From NCBI GenBank assembly GCA_011109175.1, contig RDEW01000014.1, positions 506,042-570,041 of the forward strand: 64,000 nucleotides of DNA. Reading direction: 5' to 3'. This document shows, in pieces, positions 22,217 through 33,484 of the stretch. A program made the translations under genes and the position numbers. The notes beneath the pieces were generated by a model. It was given only the letters and a program-made list of their open reading frames with translations. It was not told the DNA's origin and made no database searches. Numbering within the stretch: the first letter of the stretch is position 1; each line of letters starts with the position of its first letter. Source of the DNA: Dicyema japonicum. Taxonomy: Eukaryota; Dicyemida; Rhombozoa; Dicyemidae.

Positions 22217-22675
22217 ATTCGTTTACTGTCAATTTTCTAGCATCGTCAGTTGACTGAGATCTCTTCATTACTTTATCGATGCTAGACTAAAACTCACTTT
22301 TTTTATTCATAAGTCAAATAATGTTCTCAATTATTATTTAAAAATTTACTATTATTTTATAAATGTATTAAAATTTATGCATCTTAGAAAACCACAGAAT
22401 TTCACATATTTGGAATTTCAAATAATAAAATAACACACAATATTTTTAAAATATAATAAATTAAATAATTTAATAGCAACCATCAACCTATCGATTTTCT
22501 TTTGTACGACGTTTATTGACATAAAAATTAAGTTAAAGCTTTAACAATTTGACTGTTTTAGCCAAATATACAATCCAATTAAGGTGAATTTTATGCATAA
22601 ATTTAAAAAAATAAAAACGTATAAAAAAGAAAACAACTAACGTTATTTAATCAATAGGCCAGGATTGCGTAAGCG

Positions 22676-22951
22676 TTACCTCTGATCACCGCTATTTCTA
22701 GCTTCTGCATCAAAAAACTCTTTCGTAGGCATCTCTTCGAAACCAGTCTTCACCGATTTTGGAGATAAAGGAGTCCGTTTTCTCCTCACAACCCAGGAAG
22801 TCTCAAAAAATATTTTATTAAAATTTTTGACATCATGTGGGCCAGAATCAGATGCTGCAAAACCCGGTGGCTCCTGCAGTTGATTTTGATAGCTATCGTG
22901 AGTAAGCTGAATATATGAAGGCAAGCGACAGGTATTCTTGCTGAAAGACAT
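22676..22951 (-). CDS. Orphan gene block, 91 aa (arm 2 copy)
   Basis: I do not recognise the family. The frame begins MSFSKNTCRLPSYIQL, contains HDVKNFNKIFFETSWVVRRK and TPLSPKSVKTGFEEMPTKEF, and ends NSGDQR. The frame is open upstream (NRETADEKIM), so the true start may be in an earlier exon, matching MRRVAFHSKN... at 14615 in arm 1. In arm 2 that exon is destroyed by the LINE at 23046. So arm 2 keeps the second block but lost the first, and arm 1 keeps the first but has a frameshift in the second. Pro, Phe and Trp content and spacing look like a structural protein, but no function is claimed. Confidence 0.45.
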   Translation of the reverse strand: MSFSKNTCRLPSYIQLTHDSYQNQLQEPPGFAASDSGPHDVKNFNKIFFETSWVVRRKRTPLSPKSVKTGFEEMPTKEFFDAEARNSGDQR

Positions 22952-23195
22952 AATTTTCTCATCTGCAGTCTCTCTGTTTTCAATATTATTTATTGATCAG
23001 TCTCGTATCAGTTCTCAATTGGACATTAATAGACATTCTTCCAGATTGAATGAATGAATAAACTTTATTAGGCAAAAACAAATGTTAAGTAATCAGGGAA
23101 AAACTAACTAAGGGCCCTTTCACCGCCTTGCGGCAGCGTTTTCGTGCCATCACTTTCGTCTTCCCCGTGCCTCCATCGTTTTATAAAAGTCTTCG

Positions 23196-24877
23196 TCATA
23201 TTCTAAAGTCCTCCTTTTTTGAAGACGATGTTGAGCATCGCTTCGACGCATTATCTAACCTATAAGATAACGCGATATCCCTAAGTGCCGTTTGGAGCCT
23301 AGCCTCAGTGGCGTTGCAATAGTTACTCACCATCCGATGGATAGTGCCTACATCACCTTCCATTCCAGGGGAGGGCACCTGCCTTCTCTCCTGTGGTACC
23401 ATATCCGTTGCCTCTGATACAGGGGGCACTTGCTATGGCTCGCCCTGTGTCCTTCCGTTCCACAGTTCACACATTTGAGATACTTGCCGCTTGTTTGGCA
23501 AGCCTTCCGCGAATGTGGTCCCCCGCAATTTAGGCACTTCTTTTTATAAGTGCATCGGTGGCTAGTGTGGCCGAATCCCTGGTATCTGTAGCACTGGATT
23601 GCTACCTGTCGCTATCGGGCCACACCAAATCTAAAGTAACCTATTTTTAACTTCTCAAAGCAGATCCTTTCTGCTTCTGCTCCGGATCTGATCCACACCT
23701 TGAGAGTTCTGAACCTCACACTCCCACTCTTGAAGCGCTCGATCTTGTGCGCCGTGGGGTAGTCCTTTTTGATGAACTCGAGTACATCTTCATCGAAGAA
23801 GTCCAGAGGTACTCTGAAGACTAATACAACCGAGTCTGTTTGCTTGGGGTTGACACGAGACATGTTATGTGCCCCGGGCCCAAAAGGTACCGTCTTATTC
23901 ACCTCAGCTTCAAAAGCTGAGGCGTCCACCTCGTTTCTGAATCCCACCAGCAAGTGGGATTCTCCACGTCTGACGATCCTTCCTTTAGCATAGGTAGCCA
24001 GAGTACCTATGCAGGTGTAAAAAAAAGTCAAGTGGAGAAAAGGTCAAGCGGAAAAAAGTCAAGTTGTCTTTTTTAGTTTATATCGCATTTTTGTGATACT
24101 ACTAGCATCTTTAAAGTTTAAAAAATTTTTTCAATACTTGACTTTTTTTCCGCTTGACTTTTTTTCCATTTTTGAAAATTTTTCCCTTATAAATTTTCGA
24201 AATTTAGCGCAAAACGGAAAAAAAGTCAAGTCCGTTAACGAAATTACGGACTTATAAACTAAAAAACTAAAAAAAAGACGACTTGACTTTTTTCCCCTTA
24301 CGGACTTGACGTTTTTACCGCACTCCCTTATGCCACATAGGAGTTTCAGAAACCGCAGACTTTCTTTTTCTTTCTTTTTCTCCCTACTGTAGTCCAGCCT
24401 ACAGTCCTCGGGATGGTCCTCTTCTCGGCCTTCATTGAGGGCAGGCACAGCCTGTTGGACCGCTGGCTGTGTGACGGATTCAGCCCTGCCCTCGGTCCCT
24501 GGTCCTTGATCCATATTTGGAGGCTGAGTCTTCCTCTCAACCTCCATCATCCTCGTAGCAGGCACTGCCTGTTCAATCGCTGGCTGTGGAGAGATGTCCG
24601 CAGCCGTTTTGAAAGCAGCCCTGCCGTCGATCCCCATGTTTACTCTGAAAGCCAAGAGGACCGAGTCGCGAACGACCCGCCTGAGCTTTTCGAAGCCTCT
24701 GACTCCTCTAAAATATAGTCCAATAGTGGGCTTATTAATGAAAAGTCCTTGAACCACGTGGTCCACTGTATCACGGACCACTCGTGAGATGTCTTCATAT
24801 TTATCAATATTTCCTACTCTAACTGATTTGCTTTTCGCTTTTGTACGTACTTTTCCACCTTTACCGCGAGTAGACAT
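23196..24877 (-). pseudogene. Jockey-superfamily ORF1 (gag-like) with three CCHC knuckles
   Basis: ORF1 proteins bind element RNA. The N-terminus starts at 24877 (MSTRGKGGKVRTKAKSKSVR) and is basic, then rich in Pro, Gln and Glu. After the 0.3 kb insertion the frame resumes with YTCIGTLATYAKGR and an RNA-binding-like domain. Then follow three knuckles: QCYRYQGFGHTSHRC, CLNCGGPHSRKAC and CVNCGTEGHRASHSKC. The first has Tyr in place of its second Cys. A TAG at 23609-23611 lies between the domain and the knuckles. A 1-nt slip after HSKCP moves the C-terminus (MVPQERRQV...) to another frame. Confidence 0.75.
24012..24325. mobile_element. MITE-like inverted-repeat insertion with AAAAAGTCAAG modules
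   Basis: The segment interrupts ORF1 of the LINE. Both ends carry the same module, GTAAAAA...GTCAAGT, in opposite orientation. The 12-bp word AAAAAAGTCAAG or its complement occurs seven times or so: at the left in tandem, in the middle in both orientations, and at the right in tandem. There is no coding capacity beyond an accidental extension of the ORF1 frame. A target duplication is not obvious. Confidence 0.55.
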
Positions 24878-25513
24878 TTTATTCTTCTCTATAAGCCTTT
24901 TTTATTGCCGAATAATCATAATCTTTTTTAACGACCCTTTTTATAGGGTAACACGGCTGTCCTCTATTCACTCAAAAACTCATCCAACCTCTTTCGAAGG
25001 GCAAACTAGGATACTGTTTTTTAGACTTCTCTAAAAGTCTGGCTCAATAACTTTCATGAAGTCTCCCTTCGACCAAAATAGATTCCCATATTAATCGTCA
25101 TTATTACGTTGTCGAAATTATTGGTAGATTTTGGAGGATCATCTGTCAGAAGTTACACGTGTACAATAATGATTGTCATTAGCAGGAATATAGTAATATT
25201 TCCTTTAATCAGGTCGGACACAAACTTAATTTAAAAAAAGGAAGAACAGTTAAGCTAATTAATCGTCGTAAAGAAGTGAAGATTCTGAATGCTGTTAACG
25301 TTTTTTTGGTTGACGGGAGTCCCTGTAGACATTCAGATTCTAAAGTGAGGTATCAGTGAAGTAATCGCTCGGCAATCCAAAAAGCATCATCGATGCATGG
25401 AACCTTGGGCCGGAATGAGGAACATCAAGATTCAAACCGGTAGGCATTTGAATTCTGTCCCGTACTTATGACACTGATGAAGTTAACAAGAACGTAAAAT
25501 TAAAAAATTATAA

Positions 25514-26660
25514 CTATGAAATATCATCCATCAATGCTAATAAATCAATATCCTGGTCGATCTGGTCTGTTTTCTCAACACGTTTACGAGATTTTGTGAT
25601 TTTGTTATCTTCATTTAAAAAATCAAATGAAAGTTGTTCATCCACAGCCTCAATCTGCAGACCAGACAATAATGAATTCAAATATTTATCATTTTGATCA
25701 ATCATTCTAACATTTTCTTTCTTCACATATTCGGTGTCTACTCCATACCTTAAAATAAAAGTAAGTAATACGAATAAACTCCCAATCTCACAAATCTATC
25801 GTTCTTCCTATATAAAAGAGAAGTACAATCATAAGGTTGATATAAATTTGAGACATTTTCCGAAGAGCCACAATCCTTTAAAGTCGGATATGACGCATCT
25901 TTGGCCAAAGAAGAATAAACAAACAATTTTCCATCATAGTCCTGGAATCGACCTAACAAAACATTAATCTTCCAATGAAAGTCAATAAAAATATTTAGAA
26001 TTTTTGATCTAATAAATATTAATTCGATCGGTCTTTTTTTTGAGAAAGCCTATTATGCAATAATATGTACTTTAAGGACTGTCGACTTGACTTTCTCGAC
26101 GATGCTTATAGTAGTGGGATTCTTCAATTCTTGTTTAATGTGGTAAAGGTGAGTGTATGTTAATGTAAGAATAGAGTCGAAGCGATCATTGCAAGTGAAA
26201 ACCATAAACTTTGTCATCATTACAGCCATTATGAAAATCTAGGTAATTAACATATTCCCACTCTATTGATATTATCTTCAGTCGCCCTAATTATCCGAGA
26301 ATTAACGTTTGTTTTAATATACTGAATTAGGCTATTAGGAGTTAATTTGCCTAATCCCTCAAAGAATTCCTCATTAAAGCAGTTCACAACAATATCATCA
26401 TAAACTAAATAAATATTAATAATACCATCTTTTATCCTTTCTTCTGATAATTTAATATCTTTAAGCTTTCTTTGAATAATATAGAAATATTCTCCAACAT
26501 AATTAATATACAAGAGATTATTAGACATTACATAGAAACTATTATTATTAAATATTATTAAACAAAGAATAAAACATTTATTTAATATGTTTTCACTTTT
26601 ATTCTGTTGTTGGTGGCGTGGTTCATAAATCTTCACACGTACTAACGTCGCAGTCATCAT
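25514..26660 (-). CDS. Orphan gene, four exons, 359 aa (intact arm 2 copy)
   Basis: Exons are 26660-26262, 26238-26071, 26049-25772 and 25748-25514. Introns are 23 nt (26239-26261), 21 nt (26050-26070) and 23 nt (25749-25771), all GT...AG, in phases 0, 0 and 2. Spliced length is 1080 nt with no internal stop. Exon 1 holds LLYINYVGEYFYIIQRKL and IKDGIINIYLVYDDIVV, faintly like the longin fold of adaptor subunits; I give this little weight. Later parts include HLYHIKQELKNPTT, LLGRFQDYDGKLFVYSS and an acidic end DQDIDLLALMDD. Exon 1 is AT-rich, so one more intron or a later start is possible. The broken twin is at 12815-13952. Confidence 0.6.
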
Positions 26661-26689
26661 TTTATTCTCTGTAGAAGGGTTTTCATAAT

Positions 26690-27042
26690 TTAATCTTCAC
26701 TAGAGGATTTGGTCAGGGAGAAGGTGTATCATGCGTGAAGGACTCGTCGTCCCTAACATGTGGGATCTTTTTGATGAGAATTGAACAAGAATTGATGCCT
26801 CTCTAATAATGTCTTTATCGTACTCTCAGTCTGTCTATTCTACCCCGTTTACTATTGCAGCTTTAAAAATCAGAGGACTCGCTTCTAACAGTAAAAGGAG
26901 ATTTTATTCATGGATTTTCGATGAATTGTGGAGACATGCAAAGAAAATTAGTAAAACGGATAGTGAAGAGCACGGTACACAAGGAACCTTAAGTATTCAT
27001 ATGCTTATGAGCAACGCGGGGGTCCATTTAACTAACTAACAA
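26690..27042 (+). mobile_element. Short LINE derivative: 5' leader, endonuclease start, 3' tail
   Basis: A leader shared with 48190-48300 precedes ATG 26809. The frame begins like an endonuclease (FTIAALKIRGLASNSKRR), then leaves the family after about 45 codons and ends at TTAACTAACTAAC (27030-27042), the tail also seen at 4604 and 5032. As with the RTE at 21420, the ends are kept and the middle is lost. No target duplication could be fixed, and the copy at 48.3 kb lacks the 26820-27069 stretch. Confidence 0.45.
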
Positions 27043-27059
27043 GCTTTCATGCTTTGTAG

Positions 27060-27240
27060 CCATGAGAATGACTTCTTCGCTTCTGATTCGTAGACGGCTC
27101 AGGACCACCCTCACGATAATCTTCAACAGTGACCTCCAAAAGATTATGAGACGCTTCAGAGAGATAGAGGATCTGTATGGTCTACGGGAGCTTGCTTATA
27201 AGAAAGGCAAGAGGTGGAAGATTCCTTAGTTTTTAGGGTA
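27060..27240 (+). pseudogene. RTE ORF2 C-terminal remnant
   Basis: Readable as LIRRRLRTTLTIIFNSDLQK and DLYGLRELAYKKGKRWKI, the arginine-rich end of RTE ORF2. It is the same piece as at 48315-48470 and 9690-9800 and, like them, precedes the start of family A. Confidence 0.6.
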
Positions 27241-27259
27241 GCAAAAGTTTTGTCATGAC

Positions 27260-28815
27260 TAGGGCGAATTTTTTTAACCTAAAAAATAAATAATTTAACC
27301 TTAAAAAAATTAACTTAAAAATTAAAAAAATTAACCCAAAAATTTAACTTTATAACTAAACAATAAAAACACTGAAACTTTTTGTTACACATAAAATTAC
27401 ATAATTTTCTAAATTTCCTGGTAGAAAATGTCTGTTGGATCTTAGAAAACTCTTAATCTCCGAGAAACATCATTCAATCGAGCACGAAGTAGTCTGACAA
27501 TTCAGGAGTAATGAATAGTCGGCAGTAGATATATGTTAATTAATCATTTTCATTATGTTTGAAAAATCATTTTTTGAAACCTTTTATTTATGTATTTGAA
27601 CTCCGATCAGAATTTCTGAATAGTATATAGCGGCCTTAAGCCAAGTCCCACATCTTGCCAAATGCACACGAGGTGGAATGGCGATGTTTCTGTCTTTGAA
27701 TATTAGTTTTCTTCTATTGTTCTTGTTAATTGCTGCTTGTACATAGCTATCATCAAATCAATTTCCGGATAAGAGTCTCTTATTTTCTCACAACAATTGT
27801 GTAATAGATGAACGCCACATGTGACATGGAATAACTTGGGGTAAAGATTTTTAAGTATTTTGCCAGCTAAAACATAAAATTTTACCTGATTTCATATAAT
27901 TTGCAGCATCCGAAATTAACAAAAGGAAATTTTCCCTTTGAACCAAGTTATTTCCAAGTTCATCGTCGACTATCTGATTAATGATGTTCTTGCTAGGATC
28001 AGATTCTATCGCCTTAAACGATAACAGATGTTTTGTTTCAGGAGAAATTAATTATCCAATCATCACATCAACGTATCTTTGGCCCCGGATTTTTGTTTCA
28101 TCCGTAATAGCAAAAACTTTTTGATTGCTACAAAATAAAGTACATTTTTATACACAAGTTTTTGTTGAATTAACAATTTGTGATCTATTATGATTTGACC
28201 CAAACAGCTTCTAGGTTTTGATGGTGAGGGAACTCATACAGAGCCTCCGTAAAACAATTCTCTAAGCCACGGCATAGATAGTTTGTTTAGTGAAATATCA
28301 GATTCTACGAATGCTGGTTACTTTTAGAGCCAATCATCATTTTGGAATATTTGTCAATGTGTGTTTGGGACGATTCGGTCAGATAATCTACAAAAAATAA
28401 TCGTTATTTCGCAAAACTCATTGAATTTTGATGTTTTGTTAGGCTCGATGGAGATTTACAAAATGCCTTTGTTCGCATTTTATACTACACAAACAGAGTC
28501 GACAATATAGCGCACCATCCTCAAGAATCATAAATTCTTTAGGATAATCCTTTACAATGGCCTTAACTTTAATTTGGTACAATTTTGCTATCTTAGGCAT
28601 GTCAGCCCAAAATTTTAGTGGCAACATATATTATTAATAGTTAATTTAAAAAATTAATAAATTAAATCAAAAATTTTAAATTTTAAATTTTAACTTTTTA
28701 ACCTAATAATTTTGTTTCATTTATTTATAATAAAAAATATAGTTAAAAATCATTTTAATGATTATTTATTTACTATTATTAAATTTTAACTTTTTTTTTA
28801 ACTTAGTTCGCCCTA
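27260..28815 (-). mobile_element. hAT element with TAGGGCGAA ends
   Basis: The 1556-bp insertion has 9-bp inverted ends, TAGGGCGAA at 27260-27268 and TTCGCCCTA at 28807-28815. The exact 8-bp target duplication GTCATGAC lies at 27252-27259 and 28816-28823. The empty site reads straight through at about 48500. The 8-bp duplication and the end sequence are diagnostic of hAT. Confidence 0.85.
27500..28627 (-). pseudogene. hAT transposase relic, CGBP1-like BED finger
   Basis: The N-terminus (28627-28439) holds a zinc finger of BED type, ALYCRLCLCSIKCEQRHFVN-LH. Further on the minus strand come LLLISDAANYMKSG and PKLFHVTCGVHLLHNCCEKI, the pair that follows the first catalytic Asp in hAT transposases related to CGG-binding protein 1. 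The frame is broken many times and the C-terminal dimerisation region is not readable, so the element is dead. Confidence 0.65.
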
Positions 28816-29555
28816 GTCATGACCATGGAATAGTGAGATGCTTAATTATTTCATACTTTACTTTACAAAAAGCTAAGAGTGATTAAGCTGTGAGCTTTCA
28901 AAAAAATTGTCGGTAAACAATTGATAAAAACATTTCGATTTACCATCAACACGATGATAATTTCGGCTCTTCGTCAAGTACTTAGTTGGTTGGGCTCGGG
29001 GGATAAACAATTTACTCAAACGAGTTTGGAACAATATGATTTGTTAGTTTGTTTCACGTGGTTCTTTGAATTTTTTCAAACAGGGTTAATTACCAAAATT
29101 GTATCAATTACATTTATCTAAAACCCTAGGGTCACCGAGAAATAAAGACAAATATAGTAATAATGTGCGGGGATTAGCTCTAACAGAGTAAATCTCCATA
29201 TACTCTACAGCCAGTGCATATCTGCATATCGTAAGTTTAAAAGACCAAAAACATATATTCAGGTATTTTTCGCTAACTTGGTTAAATATTATTAAATAAT
29301 GATGACTTTGTAAAGATTCTATAATAATGTCAATTCTTTGATATTTGGTAAACGAACAATTTACATTTCTCAGTATAGAAATAATTAGAGAAGACTGCTA
29401 GCTGATAATCACTTTATCAATCTTTGAAGTTTCTGTGTATTAAACAAATTTGTAGAGCAAAAAAGTAAAATGATTCTGCGACCATTTTTCAAATTTGATT
29501 TACATGTATAATAAAAACTATTCCTTCTCCTGTTTTATCCAGATTTAAGCACGAG

Positions 29556-29745
29556 CGGAGTCTTTGGCCCCAAGACGGTCTCTTTCCTTAGAGCACTTGG
29601 GTGTCTATTGACCAAAGCCTCGAGGGAGCGTCGGGAAACCGAGTGGCTTTTCCAAAGGATATCCCTGGCAGTAGTCAGAGGTAACAGCCACTCGATCATA
29701 TCCGCTGGACTTTAGAACGATTTTATTGTTATAAATAAATACTTG
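29556..29745 (+). mobile_element. 3' end of a non-LTR element inserted in family A
   Basis: A 190-bp GC-rich insertion is bounded by ATTTAAGCA(C/T)GAG; copy e shows the empty site near 49272. It encodes FGPKTVSFLRALGCLL, RETEWLFQRISLAVVRGNSH and a stop, then an AT-rich tail. The 'QRISLAV.RGN' ending is the C-terminus of the non-LTR family whose upstream part is at 8707-9480. Confidence 0.6.
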
Positions 29746-32554
29746 CTAATTTAAGCATGAGTTTATAAAATCAGCAATTTTGATAGCTTCAGAATAGAAG
29801 AAACTACTTATCTTTTTCTTTGTGACCACAGACGAGGTGACAAGCTCAAGAGAGATCGGAAGCCTAAAGTTCTGACACAGGAAACATCGGATCAATTAAC
29901 CTTGTGATTAAAAATCATCGAATAAAAGAATTAATATAGAAGGCAGATATGATCAATTTTGTCGCTTTATCACATTTTGCGAAAGATGTTTTGAAATCTT
30001 CTCACTCGATCGCCGGTTGTAGTTAATGAGTTAATATTATGGTAAACACTGGTAATTAAGTTAAAGGAAGTATAAAAAACGGTAGGGCTGTTCAATCAAC
30101 GTTTACCAGAATGTCTCCAAAGAATTTGATTAGACAACATTGTAATCTTTGAAGATAACTCCCAGATACTTTTGTGCGTCTTTTGAAACATCAAATAAGA
30201 TTTTTGAGAGTTCCACTAACTTTTCACAGTTTTTATCTAACCATAGAAGAATCGGCTTATGACTACTGGTCATGGACTTTAATGTCAAAAAATATTATTT
30301 TACCATAGTTTGGTAAAATGTGTACAAAAATCGATACTACGTGCACATATACTGACACACAAATAGTTTTATAATTTTATTGTATAGATAATGAGAGCAC
30401 TTCATCAGGTAAGTTTATATTTTGTTACAAAATGTATGACCCTTTTTGAGATAAATTTTAGAGGGAACAGAAGAACCTTATAAGAACATGGATATATTTA
30501 AAAATTTAAGAAATGGTATTTACTTAATGGTTTACTTTTGAAAGTGATGATTTACAGATCTGAATGATTTAGCCATAACCACATAATATTAACAACAAAG
30601 AAAATTTTAGTTTGTTTTATAAACCACAAAATGATATATTTCATATAGTGAATTGTTCCTAAATTAAGATATTATGTTTGAAATATTTTTGGAAGTAAAA
30701 TATGGACTTTTCGACTCAGAGGTCAGTCATAACCGTGATTTCTTCTTACTCGAGGACTTGAAAAAAATATTATTTGATATCAAAATTGTTTTCAACCCAT
30801 TTATCATCAATTTTATAAAAAAATCATCTTAGTAAAAATATAGTGAAATGCTATAAGTGCCGGACAAAATCCTGGTTGTTCCAAGAACGTTCCTTGAACC
30901 ACTTTCTAAGATTAGCTACTATAACTTTTCTTTACTATAATAAAGTTTGTGTTCTTCCTGTCCGGAATATATTTATTACTAGTTTTTTGTTAAAATATAG
31001 TATCCGACCGAAACAAGAATTTACAATCATTATTATGTCTTAATTAGTTTAGTTAAAGAAGAAGAGTAAGACTGATAGATTGACTATTTTTCACAACATA
31101 ACTATTTTATTTTCTGATTGCAAAGTGAATGAGTAGATCTACCAGCAGTCGCACAAAAAACAGTGTAGAATATACTTTCCTAATATTGATTAGAATTTAT
31201 GCAAAATTAAATTTTTAAAAGTAACCTATTATATAAGAATGTAAAAGTTTAGAATTTTATTATTAGTTAATGTTTAGTCCGAATAAAGAATGTAATAAAT
31301 TAGTCATTAATCCTTCAAATCAGATTCTAATTTAAAAATAACCAAATTTACCATTTATTTTTTGATCTGAATTACTCTTCTTTAGTTCTGTATCCGTCGA
31401 CTTTGCAACATCATCAGCTGATTTAGATCTCTTCATTTCTTTACCGAAGCTTGGCTGAAAACGTACTTTTTCATTTATATAGCGAATTAATGGATTAATT
31501 TAAAAAATGTATTATATTTTAATATAATTTTATATATGAAAAACCGCAAAATTTCACATATTTGAAATTTAAGGACAAATACGAAAAGTAAACAATTTAT
31601 ATAAAAAATTATTAAATTACCACTTAGGCGATTTTTATTAACCTATTTTTGCAAAAAAAATTTATTAGCCGACTAATTTGGGAAAGTTATATAGCTGTGG
31701 TACTGTGGCACAAATTTGGGAGAGCAACAAATTTTGGAGAGTTGCATCTTCTAAGGACTCGAAAGACATATGCAATTAATTCCCAAAAGGCATCGACGTT
31801 CTTGGAAATCAACGGACTGTACCAAGATTAGACTTCCGACTCGTTATAAAAAGAAACGGACGAATTTCCAATGTCTCCGGATTTTAAAATTTACGAATTT
31901 TGATTTTTTGACAATCTAGATAAAATAATGTGCATGCATGTGTTTTAACAAATGTTTTTATTAAAATACGATGTGATATATTGAATTCTTGAAAATCTAA
32001 TTATCAGTTCGCTACACTCGCAATATTTGGATCATCGATGGGTATATTCAGTTCGCCGTTTTTATTCTGCTTATTTTGTAGAAATACGTGATTAACCTGA
32101 TAAGCGTCAGAGAAGACATAGAAATTTATCCTGAGCAAGAAATAATTGATATTTTTACGAATCAAGTCACTTTACAGTTTTGAAAATGAAAGCGATGAAT
32201 CAAATCAGAGACGAATCATCCAGCGACTATGACGTTAAACAAACTTTTAAAAATATAAAATTCCCCAAAAACGTGTAAGTGACGCTTACAGGTTTTCATG
32301 AGACGCAGTTTTATGCATCCTCTCATTTTACATAGCTTATATAAATTTTCCGACAGTTCTACATAAAGTATTTGAAAAATCCGATGACGACAAAGACTCA
32401 TTGAGTGTCCTGGCTAACAATAGAAGTGACTGGAAGAGTTCAACATTATGAGTTCTTTTGCTTTACATGTGGGCTATTATTATAGATTTTGGGGATCAGT
32501 GACCACATTCACAGGTCCTAAGCTAAATTGATCCAAAAGTTCAATTACAGTAAA

Positions 32555-32760
32555 ACCTCTCGAATCCGCTAAATTTGGCACCTGGGAAATTACGCCGGAT
32601 TCGAGAGGCAAATTTGATTTTTTTATAAATTAATAAAATGCATTTTTTTAATTTTAAAGACTAATTAAAAATGAAAACATTAATTTCCTATAAAATAATC
32701 AGTTATCTTTTTAATGTTCGTTTTGATGTTTCTACTAACATCATCAAGGAAGATCTCCTT
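32555..32760 (+). mobile_element. Tigger end, copy in family A c
   Basis: The stretch is the counterpart of 17469-17700 with the same CAGTAAAACCTCTCGAATCCG start. The inner arm is partly mutated, so the hairpin is imperfect here. Confidence 0.5.
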
Positions 32761-32809
32761 AGTCATCTGCTCTGTTTAATTTTCTTCTCCCGACTTTTGA
32801 TTTGATAAT

Positions 32810-33056
32810 TAAAATCTTGGACTTTCCTGGACAAAAACATTTTCACAGATAACAAGAGAATATATTTATTTAAAATCAACTAAAAAAGTCTATTATATTT
32901 TTTGAACTTAATGAACTTTATCTAGAAAGTTTTATTAGAAATTTTTTATTATCACAATGCCACATTACTAAATAATATTAAATATGATAATTTGGACATT
33001 CCGGGACACTTAAATCCTGGACAAAATACGGGACAAGGCTTTAAATCCGGTACTGT
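32810..33056. mobile_element. Possible hAT or MITE end
   Basis: The right edge read inward begins CAGTACCGGATTTAAAGCC and then CCGTATTTTGTCCAGG, a form typical of hAT ends. The word CTGGACAAAA recurs at the left. The left terminus and target duplication were not identified. Confidence 0.35.
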
Positions 33057-33059
33057 GAA

Positions 33060-33480
33060 GATATAGGATATAGGAGGATGTTGCGATTTAGATACTTAAA
33101 TTGTTTATTTAACATCCAAGACCACGATAAAACCAAACTAACTATCACGTGATCCCGATGCGTTTCCACGAAAATCTTCATCCGTTCCCGGTGGTCCTTT
33201 CTCTTGCCTACACAAGCTCGTACTGGGCGGCTGACTGTATTTGCAGGGCCACCTTTTTGCATGCCGGAGTTTAGTTTTATGAAGGCCTCCAGAGTAGTCG
33301 GTCCGGATCTGTGTCTCCCACAAGTTTACCGCTCCGTGACTCTGAAAGCCTTCTTTTGTGCGTCCTCATTTTCTTAGTATTCGTCCATGATAATGAAAAT
33401 CCCCACGAAGCACACACGTACGAGAAGCATGGTTCAATGTATTGTTTGTAGATATTCATCAAGACCAGGTGGGTACGCAA
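33060..33480 (-). pseudogene. Jockey ORF2 C-terminal relic
   Basis: The minus-strand frame 33480-33277 shows YKQYIEPCFSYVCASWGFSL and SWTNTKKMRTHKRR, matching WGPSISWTNVRKIEEMQKR of the copy at 6.2 kb. The 3' part matches that copy's GGGATCACGTGAT and CCGTGGTCTTGG sequence and ends in AAATAAAC near 33100. Confidence 0.6.
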
Positions 33481-33484
33481 TTAA

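Larger units (their letters stand above)
23046..25012 (-). mobile_element. ORF1-only LINE derivative with (TTCA)n tail
   Basis: On the minus strand the element has a short 5' leader (25012-24878), ORF1, a 150-bp 3' region with AATAAAG, and a TTCATTCATTCA tail at 23046-23057. No endonuclease or RT sequence is left between ORF1 and the tail. Comparison with arm 1 shows that it replaced about 190 bp of target rather than duplicating it. A 0.3 kb inverted-repeat element interrupts it at about 24012-24325. Confidence 0.7.
21181..26660. repeat. Inverted duplication, arm 2
   Basis: The segment is the inverted partner of 12811-15730, enlarged by an RTE insertion (21420-22216) and an ORF1-only LINE (23046-25012). 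The LINE replaced about 190 bp that arm 1 retains (about 14455-14650). The arms are highly similar at nucleotide level over several hundred base pairs, including non-coding sequence. Confidence 0.8.
28824..32790 (+). repeat. Repeat family A, copy c (most complete)
   Basis: This is the longest copy, about 4 kb, starting with CATGG(A/C)ATAGTGAGAT and ending in the Tigger/jockey fragments near 32760. It carries the short gene exon on the minus strand (about 31325-31480), with the intron at 25 nt. A 170-bp segment present in copies a and e is deleted at about 30886, and a GC-rich LINE piece is inserted at 29556. Confidence 0.7.

Noticed and set aside
24413-24718. 101-codon plus-strand open frame
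   Set aside because: It lies opposite the ORF1 N-terminus of the LINE, which has clear context, so it is a shadow frame.
25514-26660. Calling the 359-codon gene an adaptor-complex subunit
   Set aside because: Only a short stretch (IKDGIINIYLVYDDIVV) resembles the longin-type fold and the rest shows no mu-homology or sigma features, so the name would be a guess.
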